Origin: Clostridium gelidum
GTDB taxonomy: Bacteria; Bacillota; Clostridia; Clostridiales; Clostridiaceae
Direction of reading: 5' to 3'
Length of the DNA stretch: 64,000 nucleotides
Assembly: GCF_019977655.1 (NCBI RefSeq)
Contig: NZ_AP024849.1
Location: 1,187,001 to 1,251,000 of the forward strand
How positions within the stretch are numbered: the stretch's first letter is position 1; every line of letters begins with the position of its first letter. Below, piece after piece: positions 1-8,010 of this stretch. The notes under the pieces were generated by a model, which worked only from the letters and a program-made list of their open reading frames with translations, ran no database searches and was not told the origin of the DNA. The position numbers and the translations under genes are program-made.

Positions 1-2
1 AA

Positions 3-440
3 GAGGTTAGAGCTTTAGCAGAACAGTCATCAGAGGCGGTAAAAAGCATCCAAGAAACTATAACAGAAGTGCAAGGAGCATTTAAAAACAGTATTGATAC
101 TGGAAGTGATATATTAGAATTTATTAATAAAGACGTAAATTCACAATTTGAAGCGTACGAAAAAACAGGTAATCAATATTATGATGATTCTGATTTTGTA
201 AGTAAAATGTCTGAAGAGATAGCAGCTATGTCAGAGGAAGTTACTGCAACAGTAGGGCAAGTAAGTGAAGCAGTACAAAATATGGCAGGAGCAGCACAGA
301 AATCTAGTGAACAAGCAGAAACGATAAAGGAAAGTATGAATGAAACTACACAAGGATTAGAGCAGGTGGCATTAACAGCTCAAAATCAAGCAGAGCTTGC
401 TCAAAAGCTTACTGAAATAGTTCAAAAGTTTAAGATTTAA
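3..440 (+). CDS. methyl-accepting chemotaxis protein, C-terminal part (cut by window start)
   Basis: The reading frame is open from base 3, so the gene begins left of the window. What remains (about 145 residues) is the end of the cytoplasmic signalling domain of a chemoreceptor: it opens with EVRALAEQSSEAVKSIQ, the segment that follows the highly conserved hairpin tip, and continues as heptad-rich helix to a typical LTEIVQKFKI end. The whole-length receptor at 26195-27910 ends in a closely similar way (LNSMVQKFKL), so the two are probably paralogues of the same class. Ligand domain not visible. A strong hairpin follows the stop. Certain as a family call; the signal sensed is unknown. Confidence 0.93.
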   Translation, partial: EVRALAEQSSEAVKSIQETITEVQGAFKNSIDTGSDILEFINKDVNSQFEAYEKTGNQYYDDSDFVSKMSEEIAAMSEEVTATVGQVSEAVQNMAGAAQKSSEQAETIKESMNETTQGLEQVALTAQNQAELAQKLTEIVQKFKI

Positions 441-493
441 TGTTTTAATTAACCTTATAGTGGGTAATTCGATTTTATGCTATTGATAAGAAA

Positions 494-520
494 TAAGGGG
501 CTGTCACAGACAGCCCCTTA
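494..520 (+). terminator. hairpin terminator of the chemoreceptor gene
   Basis: Perfect 12-bp stem TAAGGGGCTGTC / GACAGCCCCTTA around a 3-nt ACA loop, 53 nt after the stop codon. The following T tract is poor (TGAGTTTTAG), but stem strength and position support a terminator. Confidence 0.75.
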
Positions 521-592
521 TGAGTTTTAGTGATTATTAGACAATGGAAGTTTTGTTATAACTGAAAATGGATTGATTCGTTTATAAATAGT

Positions 593-639
593 AAAAAGAT
601 GCATGCAAAGATATTTTTTCTTATGTATGCATCTTTTTA
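593..639. terminator. bidirectional-type terminator hairpin
   Basis: AAAAAGATGCATGCA pairs with TGTATGCATCTTTTT with one mismatch; both outer flanks are A or T runs, so it could work on either strand. It is the second hairpin in the same gap. Confidence 0.7.
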
Positions 640-879
640 TATTAATTTAATAAAACAATAATTGTACTTATTTAAGATCAAAAGTTTAAAAATTATTTAT
701 ATGAGAATATATTATACGAGTTAAAGTAAATGATTTCAATAAAAAATAAGCAATGTTAACAAATTATTAATATTTTAAAACGATATCTGGTATTTTTTGG
801 GTTTGAGTTTTGATTTAAAATGATTTAGTATAAAGGTGTAAAGAAATTAAATATGAAACTTAAGGAGAATATGATTTTT

Positions 880-1077
880 ATGAAAGAATTTTTTAAAGAA
901 CTATTTAGTTCAAATAATATGAAAAAGGCCGTGATAAGCATGCTATTAAGCAATGGAAATTTAACAGTACGTGAATATCAAAGATTAAGTAATGATATTA
1001 GAGCAATTGAGAATTATGATAAGAATAAAGTAAAAGCACAAGTTAAAAATAAAGTAGAAATAAAAAAAGCTTCATAA
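880..1077 (+). CDS. small basic protein of unknown function
   Basis: About 65 residues, starting MKEFFKELFSS and ending in a Lys-rich tail (KNKVEIKKAS). I do not recognise the family. The frame is open from an ATG at 853, but an AAGGAG at 862-867 lies inside that longer frame and suits a start at 871 (3-nt spacing) or 880 (12-nt spacing) better; 880 is chosen tentatively. The predicted product is a short helical protein with no signal peptide or membrane segment. The strong hairpin at its end overlaps the stop codon, which argues for a real transcription unit. Function unknown; a DNA- or protein-binding role is possible from its charge, but that is a guess. Confidence 0.55.
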   Translation: MKEFFKELFSSNNMKKAVISMLLSNGNLTVREYQRLSNDIRAIENYDKNKVKAQVKNKVEIKKAS

Positions 1078-1108
1078 GCTTGCAATTAAAGCTTATGAAG
1101 CTTTTTTT
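1062..1108 (+). terminator. rho-independent terminator overlapping the small gene's end
   Basis: A 20-bp perfect stem (1062-1081 with 1089-1108) around a 7-nt loop, ending in a run of seven T. The left arm contains the last codons and stop of the preceding small gene. Confidence 0.9.
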
Positions 1109-1481
1109 ATTTGTATTAAATCTATTGAAAATATAAATTATTAATTTTTGAATAACTGTTACGTCTACCGCAAGTGTAAAATATTTTTTTGCATAGAAAT
1201 ATTTTATCATAAATCTCAGATTCATAGAGTTTGAGATTAATTTTTTTGCACAAAAATTAACTGTGCACTAATTATTTTAGTGAGACAACCACTTTTTTGT
1301 TAAGATGAAAGAATATGTGAGTTGCTTCATAATTAAGTAATAAAACATAATGTAAGTAAACGTTATAAACAGAATGATATAGGTTAAATTAATATACTAT
1401 TAAGATTGTAAGTTTTAGGTTTGACAATAATGTCGAGACAGCAAATTTTTAAAATAAAGATATTTTATAGATAAGTATGAA

Positions 1482-1570
1482 AACTTTTCTGAAATTATAC
1501 TTGAAAAAACAAAGAAAAAAGAGTGAAAAAATATGTAAAAATAGAAAAAAACAAAACTTTTTCTGAAAAT
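1482..1570 (+). promoter_or_regulatory. two copies of the TTTTTTCTGAAAA-type motif
   Basis: AACTTTTCTGAAATT at 1482-1496 and AAAACTTTTTCTGAAAAT at 1553-1570. The same motif recurs at 11324, 11351, 19452, 24472 and 24689, each time in an intergenic region of the same catabolic locus. Read as a candidate binding site of one shared regulator, identity unknown. Confidence 0.4.
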
Positions 1571-1583
1571 ATATTGCCAAACT

Positions 1584-1600
1584 TATGAAAACGATATATA
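1584..1600 (+). promoter_or_regulatory. cre/LacI-like operator candidate
   Basis: TATGAAAACGATATATA matches the left half and central CG of catabolite-responsive elements (TGWNANCGNTNWCA) but not the final CA. A related TATGAAAACGTATAAACG site lies at 1831-1848. Either CcpA or the LacI protein encoded at 10081 could bind. Confidence 0.4.
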
Positions 1601-1945
1601 CTTAGTTTATACAATACAGAAAAAACAGCTGTTAAAGAAGCTATTATCTCTGATCAAGATATAGCATTGTATGTTTATACGATAAAAATATAATTTTGAA
1701 GGGAGTTTTATAGTAGAATTAATAAAAAAATATAAATAAAATATATTATGTGGAAAATGAATGTTTTTATATTTTAATATAAATTGAGGTGAGATAAAGA
1801 TACTTGTAAATACTCATTCAATATGATAGTTATGAAAACGTATAAACGTATATAATATATAAATTTTAACTATGGGAATTGATTAGACTTAAGATAAGTG
1901 TAGAGTGATGCACATAAAATATAAATAGAAACAAGGAGGATCTTT

Positions 1946-3340
1946 ATGTCAGATTTAGTGAAAAATAGTGATAATAATGAAAAGAAAGTAAATAGTAATG
2001 AAAAACCATTATCATTTGGTAGTATATTTACTTATGGTACTGGAAATTTTGCTTCTCAATTATCTTGGACTATGGTAAGCACTTATTTAATTCTGTTTTA
2101 TACAAATGCAGCTGGAATTGCTGCAGGTGCAGTTGCATTGATTATGTTAATTGTAAGAGTATGGGATGCTATATTCGATCCGATTTTGGGAGGAATAATG
2201 GAACGTACACATACAAGATGGGGACGTTTTAGGCCGTATATTTTATTTGGTTCACCATTTCTTGTATTATTTACAATTTTAACATTCTCTGCTCCAAATT
2301 TTGGTGCTAATGGAAAGATAATATATGCATTTATTACTTATTTGTTGTTAAGTATATGTTATTCAGTGGTTAATGTTCCATATGTTTCATTACCAGGAGT
2401 TATGTCAAGAAACGGTAATGAAATTAATCGTTTATATGCAGCACAATTGATTGGTATGACAACAGGTATGATTGCACTTAATCTTTGTACATTACCACTT
2501 GTTAAGTTCTTTGGTAATGGTATTGAAGCAGCAGGGTATCAAAAAACAGCAGGTATATTTGCGTTAGTTGCTTTGCCTATATTTTACCTTGTATTTAAAA
2601 CATCAAGGGAAGTAGTCACTGTAAAAAAAGAAAATGCAGTTCCTCGAAAAGAGGCAATGAAACTTATAGTGAAAAATAAACCATTAATGGCGACAACAGC
2701 ATATACTATTGTTTCAATGATTGGAATGTTTGGACGTCTTGGTGTTGCAGTATTCTATTACATGTTTGTAGTTGGAAGATTTGAACTTATTACACTTTTT
2801 ATGATGATGCAAGTGATAGTTGGAACAATTGTAATGCCTTTTACTCCAGCAATTATCAGAAAGCTTGGTAAGAAAAATACTGCTATTTTAGCAATGGTAC
2901 TTCAAACCCTAGCTATGTTAATGATATTCTTTGGTGATCCTACAAATATACCGTTCCTTATTATTTCTCACATTGTATATGGATTAGGATATATAGCAGG
3001 ACCATGTGGTAGTGGTATGACAGTAGATTCAATTGATTATGGTGAATGGAAGTATGGTGGTCGTCCAGATGGTACAGCTTTTGCCGTGCAAGTTTTAGGT
3101 CAAAAAATTGCTTCAGCAGTTGGTGCTTCATTAGGTATATTCATCATTGGTCTTTTCGGATTTGTAGCTGGACAACCAATTACTCCTGAAATAGCTCGAG
3201 GTATTAATATTTCTGTTAATTTAGTACCGGCAGCTGCCTTCTTATTATCAATTATTCCATTATTGATGTATAACTTACCAGAGTCAAAGGTAGAAGAGAT
3301 ACGTAAAGAATTAGTGCTTCGTCATGCAGAACATGATTAA
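1946..3340 (+). CDS. GPH-family glycoside:cation symporter
   Basis: A 464-residue polytopic membrane protein of the glycoside-pentoside-hexuronide family (MelB/XylP/UidB relatives), expected to import a sugar conjugate with H+ or Na+. About 12 hydrophobic segments are visible. The N-terminal half carries the family hallmark of an Asp-rich first loop (RVWDAIFDPILGG, about residues 72-84) followed by RWGRFRPYILFGSP, which is typical of GPH transporters. An AGGAGG sits 6-7 nt before the ATG. It stands alone behind an unusually long leader with candidate operators. It is the first gene of the C-glycoside-type locus, so a flavonoid or other aryl glycoside is a plausible substrate; the sequence alone does not fix it. 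Confidence 0.9.
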   Translation: MSDLVKNSDNNEKKVNSNEKPLSFGSIFTYGTGNFASQLSWTMVSTYLILFYTNAAGIAAGAVALIMLIVRVWDAIFDPILGGIMERTHTRWGRFRPYILFGSPFLVLFTILTFSAPNFGANGKIIYAFITYLLLSICYSVVNVPYVSLPGVMSRNGNEINRLYAAQLIGMTTGMIALNLCTLPLVKFFGNGIEAAGYQKTAGIFALVALPIFYLVFKTSREVVTVKKENAVPRKEAMKLIVKNKPLMATTAYTIVSMIGMFGRLGVAVFYYMFVVGRFELITLFMMMQVIVGTIVMPFTPAIIRKLGKKNTAILAMVLQTLAMLMIFFGDPTNIPFLIISHIVYGLGYIAGPCGSGMTVDSIDYGEWKYGGRPDGTAFAVQVLGQKIASAVGASLGIFIIGLFGFVAGQPITPEIARGINISVNLVPAAAFLLSIIPLLMYNLPESKVEEIRKELVLRHAEHD

Positions 3341-3734
3341 TAAATAACATTTAAATTAAAATATTTGATTAGATAGCTCTAACTTGTATTATATGTTCAT
3401 TAATTACTTAAATGTTTTTAATTGAATTAGACATATTATGTTAGGGCTATTGTATTATAAATAATAAGATTTTATTTACTACTTATAATTTATTTATTCC
3501 TAATTGATTTTATATATTTTCCAGTAGTATTTGCTTTTACATTAATATTTTCTAATTCTATATTTAAGGCCAGTTTGTGAATTTAATTTACATCAGTAGT
3601 AAAAACCAAAGCTTCAAGATATATTCTTTCCATATTTGCAACGGAGAAATAGTTGAGGATTTTAAAAAGATTTTTATAAAAATAAGAATTTACTGTATAA
3701 TTTAAATAATCAGATTATACATGAGGTAGTGTAA
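3341..3734 (+). other. intergenic region before the PRD regulator
   Basis: No gene seen. ATAGCTCTAAC (3373-3383) and GTTAGGGCTAT (3440-3450) form a near-perfect 11-bp inverted repeat 56 nt apart, too loosely spaced for a clear terminator. A TATAAT at 3696-3701 could be the -10 of the regulator gene; no good -35 was found. Confidence 0.4.
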
Positions 3735-5690
3735 ATGGAAAAAATAGTTTTACATACAAGGCAGCGAAAATTACTAGGTATACTTAATGAGCAAAAAGGT
3801 TTAATAACAGGAGTAGAATTAGGAAATAAAATTGAAGTATCTGACCGAACAATTAGAAGTGATATTTCAGAATTAAATAAGATTTTAAATAAGATTAATG
3901 TGAGTATTGAATCAATAAGAGGAAAAGGATATATTCTTAAAGTTAAAGATAGTAGGGTTTTACATAAGCTTATTTATACAGAGAATAGTTTGTTAACACA
4001 GGAAGATAGAGTAAGGTATTTAGTTATAAGACTTATCCGTGCTGAAGAGGATATGAAAATTGATGAATTGGAAGATGAGATATTTGTAAGTAGAAGTACA
4101 TTGGAAAAGGACATACGAATTGTAGAAGAAAAATATTCTAAAAAAAGACCGTATTTAAAGTTGTTTCGCAAGGGAAATACTATTATTTTTGAAAATAATG
4201 AAAAGAGTAAGCGAATAGTTTTGAATGAACTTTTTTCTAGGGAATGGGATTATAATTCAGAAGAAGGGATGAATTTTAGAGATAGCATTTTTGATTCAAA
4301 AGTCTTTGAACTTATTTCTGAAAATATAAAAAAAATTCTTGAAAAATATGAAATAAAGTTAAATGATGAGGGCTTAGTATATTGTATATTTACAATAGCT
4401 ATTGCATATTTAAGAATTAAAGATGGTCATAATCTTACCGAAGAAGTTGAGGAAATAAATGATGGGCGGAGCATTACAAAAGTTGTAGATGAATTATCAG
4501 ATCAGTTAGAAGCAAAACTAAATATATATTTTAATAAGTTTGAACGTAATTATTTCACGGTTTTATTATTACAAAAAAGAACTTTCAATAGGGAGCATAT
4601 TACTAGAAAAAATATTTTGGATTATGTGGACATTGAGTATATTAAGATTGTTGAGCTTTTGATTAAGGATATAAAAAAAGAATATTTGTTGGATTTTACC
4701 AAGGACGATGAACTCTATATAGGATTAACTCTTCATATATATAAACTAAAAAGTAAATTAAAGTATGAATATGAGGTGGAAAGCCCAGTAATAGAAATAT
4801 TAAAGAATAAATATCCATTATCATTTGAAATGTCATTAATTTTCAGAAAGCATTTTAATAATAGGTTTCATATGGAGATAGAAGAAAATGAATTAAGCTA
4901 TATAGCAGCATATTTAGGCGCAGCGGCAAGAAGATTTGTTAGTAATAAGTTGTTAGGTGAAATTTCAATAGCCATATTAAGTCATTTGAATTATAGTACT
5001 TTTCAATTATTGAAATCAAAATTGGAAGCAATTTATGGAAAAACAATAAAAATAATCGGGCCTTTTTCGGTTTATGAAAAAGAAAAAATTATCAAAAGTA
5101 ATGCTAGATTGATTTTATCTACAGTTAAGCTAAAAGATTTGTATATAAAGAGCAAAAATGGGGTTGTTGTATCTCCCTTTTTAGAAGATAGAGATATAAT
5201 TTTAATAAATGAGTATATAGATAAAATAAAGAGGGATTTTGTACATCCTAAATTACCTAAGAAAATAATAGAATATTTTGATGAAGAGTTATTTTTCTAT
5301 GAATTGAATATGAATTCTAAAGATGAAGTGATAACATTTTTATCAAAGGAATTATTGAAAAATGGGTATGTGGGAACAGAATTTGCCAATTCAGTGTTTG
5401 AAAGAGAAAAAATATCTTCAACAGCATTTGAAAGTGGTATAGCTATTCCACGTCCAATCAGTAATTGTTGCTGTTATAAAACAATTATTTCTGTAGTTAT
5501 TTTAAAGAAACCAATTTTATGGGATGGACAAAAAGTTAAATGTATTTTCTTACTATCAATTAAAGAAAATGATAAAAAATATCTTATACGTTTTTTTGAT
5601 CTAGTTGTTGAGCATCTTAGCAATAAATTTAATATTGAAAAAATAATGGAAGCAAATACATTTGATAAATTTGCTAGCATTATTAGGTGA
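3735..5690 (+). CDS. PRD-domain transcriptional regulator (MtlR/LicR type) with degenerate PTS domains
   Basis: 651 residues in the order winged HTH (about 1-60), second HTH (about 80-160), PRD1 (about 190-300), PRD2 (about 305-405), EIIB-like (about 415-500) and EIIA-like (about 510-650). Such proteins activate sugar operons and are controlled by phosphorylation from the PTS. Reading by eye, several phosphoacceptors are missing: Thr220 stands where PRD1 normally has His, Tyr393 replaces the second PRD2 His, Arg573 replaces the EIIA His (GIAIPRP instead of GIAIPHP), and no Cys is present in the EIIB loop (LSHLNYS). His334 in PRD2 remains. No PTS transporter is nearby. It probably controls 1946 or the 5925-9987 genes by a PTS-independent route; this is inference. 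Confidence 0.85.
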   Translation: MEKIVLHTRQRKLLGILNEQKGLITGVELGNKIEVSDRTIRSDISELNKILNKINVSIESIRGKGYILKVKDSRVLHKLIYTENSLLTQEDRVRYLVIRLIRAEEDMKIDELEDEIFVSRSTLEKDIRIVEEKYSKKRPYLKLFRKGNTIIFENNEKSKRIVLNELFSREWDYNSEEGMNFRDSIFDSKVFELISENIKKILEKYEIKLNDEGLVYCIFTIAIAYLRIKDGHNLTEEVEEINDGRSITKVVDELSDQLEAKLNIYFNKFERNYFTVLLLQKRTFNREHITRKNILDYVDIEYIKIVELLIKDIKKEYLLDFTKDDELYIGLTLHIYKLKSKLKYEYEVESPVIEILKNKYPLSFEMSLIFRKHFNNRFHMEIEENELSYIAAYLGAAARRFVSNKLLGEISIAILSHLNYSTFQLLKSKLEAIYGKTIKIIGPFSVYEKEKIIKSNARLILSTVKLKDLYIKSKNGVVVSPFLEDRDIILINEYIDKIKRDFVHPKLPKKIIEYFDEELFFYELNMNSKDEVITFLSKELLKNGYVGTEFANSVFEREKISSTAFESGIAIPRPISNCCCYKTIISVVILKKPILWDGQKVKCIFLLSIKENDKKYLIRFFDLVVEHLSNKFNIEKIMEANTFDKFASIIR

Positions 5691-5720
5691 AAAGTATCTT
5701 AATTGAAAGATACTTTTTTC
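5691..5720 (+). terminator. terminator of the PRD regulator gene
   Basis: AAAAGTATCTT (5691-5701) pairs perfectly with AAGATACTTTT (5708-5718) over a 6-nt loop and runs into T residues, directly after the stop codon. Confidence 0.88.
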
Positions 5721-5924
5721 ATTTAAAATTAAATATTTCCGTTGTGCAACGGAAAGTAACCGTTTGTATTAAATATAGGATTTCATTAATATTAACATAT
5801 AACAATGTACAAGATACTTTATGCAAGGAATAAGTTTTTGAACTTTTCATTATCTGATGAAGAATTTTTATTTCATCCATAAAGATCTTTGTATACTAAT
5901 TTCAAATTTAGAAAGGAAGCACAA

Positions 5925-7076
5925 ATGGATAAAAGAAAAATAACAATTGCAGTATTAAGTATGTCAACACTAGCACTTTGTTACATACTAATAGCCCCAC
6001 TGTTAGCAGAGATGAATAAATCATTTCCTAATGCGACAGCTACACAAATACAGCTGATTTATACAATACCATCAATGATTGCAATTCCAGCTATGCTGAT
6101 TTCAGGTAAAATGGTTTACTATTTTAGCAAAAAGAATATGATATTGATAAGTATGCTTATTATAGTAATGAGTGGTTTGTTACCAGTATTATTTAATGGT
6201 AGTTTAACCATTTTGTATCTTACAAGTGGATTAATGGGAAGTGGGCTCGGAGTGGTTACTACTCTTAGTTCAAACATAGTTTCAGATTACTTTGAAGATT
6301 TAGAACGTGCGAGTATTATGGGGTATCAGTCAGCAGCAATTAGTATTGGTGGCGCAATATTATCTGCTATTAGTGGGAAAGTAGCAACAATAAATTGGTC
6401 ATATTCTTATTTGATACTTTTATTGTTCATACCTTGTATATTTATTGTGTTAAAGTTTTTACCAAAAGATAGTCCTGTTGAGAAAGTTGAAAAAACTAAT
6501 AACACTATAAATGTAAGACTCTTGTATTTTGCGTTTCTAAGCTTTTTATGTCAGATTTTTGTAACTGGATACAATTCCAATATAGCATTTTTTATTCAAA
6601 ATAAGAACCTTGGAAGTGTTGAAGCAGCAGGTACTGTAAACTCATTATTTATGTTGATAGGTATTCCGGCGGGTTTCATTGTAGGAAAATTAACAAAGAT
6701 ATTTAAAAGAAATATATTTTTCGTAGCGGTTGCTTTTATATCATGTGGATTTTTTATTACTGCTTTTTCAACTGACATTAAATTGGTTTACCTAGGAGCG
6801 TTTTTTATAGGGTTTGGTTTTTCTGTTAGAGCTCCATCAGCAATGACTTTTGCAGTAAACATGGTAACTTCAGAGAGTGCAGCTATGGCAATTGCTATTG
6901 TGGGAGCATTGTCTAACGTGGGAAATTTTATAGCACCATTTATTATTAATATAATTGGTGATATTGTTGAAAATGATGCAAGTAGAATATTTAATGTATG
7001 TGGAATTTGCACTTTGGTAATAGCTGGATTATATTTGTTTGCAAATCCAATAAAAAAAACCATTAAAACTAAATAA
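5925..7076 (+). CDS. MFS transporter
   Basis: About 383 residues with 12 hydrophobic segments and a long central loop (about 190-205), a major facilitator of the drug/organic-anion-like type. The frame is open from a TTG at 5889, but AAAGGAAG at 5913-5920 places the start at the ATG at 5925 (MDKRKITIAV). It is followed 39 nt later by the PhlG-like hydrolase and then the Old Yellow Enzyme gene, so the three probably form one operon. A similar MFS gene is at 24859. Likely to import the glycoside or aglycone, or to export the aromatic end product; direction cannot be read from sequence. Confidence 0.88.
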   Translation: MDKRKITIAVLSMSTLALCYILIAPLLAEMNKSFPNATATQIQLIYTIPSMIAIPAMLISGKMVYYFSKKNMILISMLIIVMSGLLPVLFNGSLTILYLTSGLMGSGLGVVTTLSSNIVSDYFEDLERASIMGYQSAAISIGGAILSAISGKVATINWSYSYLILLLFIPCIFIVLKFLPKDSPVEKVEKTNNTINVRLLYFAFLSFLCQIFVTGYNSNIAFFIQNKNLGSVEAAGTVNSLFMLIGIPAGFIVGKLTKIFKRNIFFVAVAFISCGFFITAFSTDIKLVYLGAFFIGFGFSVRAPSAMTFAVNMVTSESAAMAIAIVGALSNVGNFIAPFIINIIGDIVENDASRIFNVCGICTLVIAGLYLFANPIKKTIKTK

Positions 7077-7115
7077 AATTGAAAAAAGTTTTTTATATAT
7101 AGAGGAGAGAAAACT

Positions 7116-7916
7116 ATGTTTATGTGTGAAAACAATAGACCAATATTAACTGAAAAAGAAAAAAAGATTTCATATTCAAAATATTTTTATAGAGAAGAAA
7201 CACCAATAAATGAGGAAGTTAAAAAAATTATAGATAATAAGATTATGATGAATCCAGAAGATGCAATTTTAGGGGATAGAATAAATGATATGATAGACCC
7301 TGGAAAAATAAAAGTTGAAAATGGATATTGTATTTTACCAAATGGGTGTGGGTATGTTGCGGCTTATCATAAGATGCCAGGAGTCACTTTAGAAATGTAT
7401 AAATGGTGGAATAGTTGGTGGACATCAGGAGAAGATAGTAATTTAAAATATAAAATATGGTGTCCAAAACATCATTATGATTCAGGGTTTAAATGGAATC
7501 TTGAAACTTGTGGAACAGGTTTCCCATTAGAAGATGTATATATTCAAGATTTGTTTAGGGAAAATCCAGAACGAACTGGTATAGATGTTGAAAAAATGAA
7601 GGAATCTAATTTAGTTATGGTAGATGGTGCTAATGCAACGTCTAGAGTGCTTAATGGTGACTATTCAGTAAGACCAATACCAACAGTAGTTGCTCATTTT
7701 ATATATGAAACAGAAGATGGAATAGAAATGAGAACAAGGTTTTGGAAGGGATATCAAGTGTTAGGAAATAGATTCATACCAGTTTTAAAGAGCGATGATG
7801 TTGTAACAGAAGAGAGTCTTTTAGGGCTTTTGGAACATAATGTATTAGAGATGGAAGGCGGATTAAAAGTGATACTTCCTCAATTATACAAAGAAGAGTA
7901 TTTAGAAAAGAAATAA
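7116..7916 (+). CDS. PhlG/phloretin hydrolase-family C-C bond hydrolase
   Basis: 266 residues resembling the DAPG hydrolase (PhlG) family, which also contains phloretin hydrolase of the flavonoid-degrading gut anaerobe Eubacterium ramulus. These zinc enzymes cut the C-C bond between an acyl group and a phloroglucinol ring. Visible family signs are GYVAAYHKMPGVTLEMYKWW (about 76-95), a His pair His119-His120 in PKHHYDSG, and a C-terminal HxxxE (His241, Glu245 in EHNVLE), matching the zinc-binding His/Glu pair known for PhlG. GAGGAG lies ahead of the ATG. Its place between an MFS transporter and an ene-reductase mimics the reductive flavonoid route, in which phloretin-like dihydrochalcones are hydrolysed to phloroglucinol and an arylpropionate. 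Family call good; substrate inferred. Confidence 0.82.
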   Translation: MFMCENNRPILTEKEKKISYSKYFYREETPINEEVKKIIDNKIMMNPEDAILGDRINDMIDPGKIKVENGYCILPNGCGYVAAYHKMPGVTLEMYKWWNSWWTSGEDSNLKYKIWCPKHHYDSGFKWNLETCGTGFPLEDVYIQDLFRENPERTGIDVEKMKESNLVMVDGANATSRVLNGDYSVRPIPTVVAHFIYETEDGIEMRTRFWKGYQVLGNRFIPVLKSDDVVTEESLLGLLEHNVLEMEGGLKVILPQLYKEEYLEKK

Positions 7917-8010
7917 TATAATAGATAAAGATTAGAGAAATAAAGAACAAGTATTAGAAATTTTAAAGAAAGTGTTATAGTATTGTTCTATTATTTGAGG
8001 AGGAAAATTT

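Larger units (their letters stand above)
441..879. other. intergenic region with two terminator hairpins
   Basis: No gene supported. It holds the two hairpins listed separately at 494-520 and 593-639. The remainder, about 640-860, is very AT-rich and probably carries the promoter of the small gene at 880, but no convincing -35/-10 pair was identified. Confidence 0.6.
1109..1945 (+). other. long regulatory leader upstream of the GPH transporter
   Basis: About 840 nt with no convincing gene. Near 1211-1247, AATCTCA/TGAGATT arms followed by seven T look like a small terminator. Two copies of a CTTTTTCTGAAA-type motif lie at 1482-1496 and 1553-1570, and three cre/LacI-like half-palindromes with GTAAACG or GAAAACG cores at 1355-1370, 1584-1600 and 1831-1852. 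A short open stretch ending near 1692 (TAVKEAIISDQDIA...) reads like protein but has no start signal. The length and density of sites suggest complex control of the transporter. Confidence 0.55.

Noticed and set aside
1600..1692. Open stretch reading TAVKEAIISDQDIALYVYTIKI before a stop
   Set aside because: No start codon, ribosome site or recognised family; could be chance or a small gene fossil, so not listed as a gene.
3373..3450. Near-perfect inverted repeat considered as a terminator or antiterminator for the GPH or PRD genes
   Set aside because: Arms are 56 nt apart with no T tract, and no ribonucleic antiterminator sequence could be recognised.
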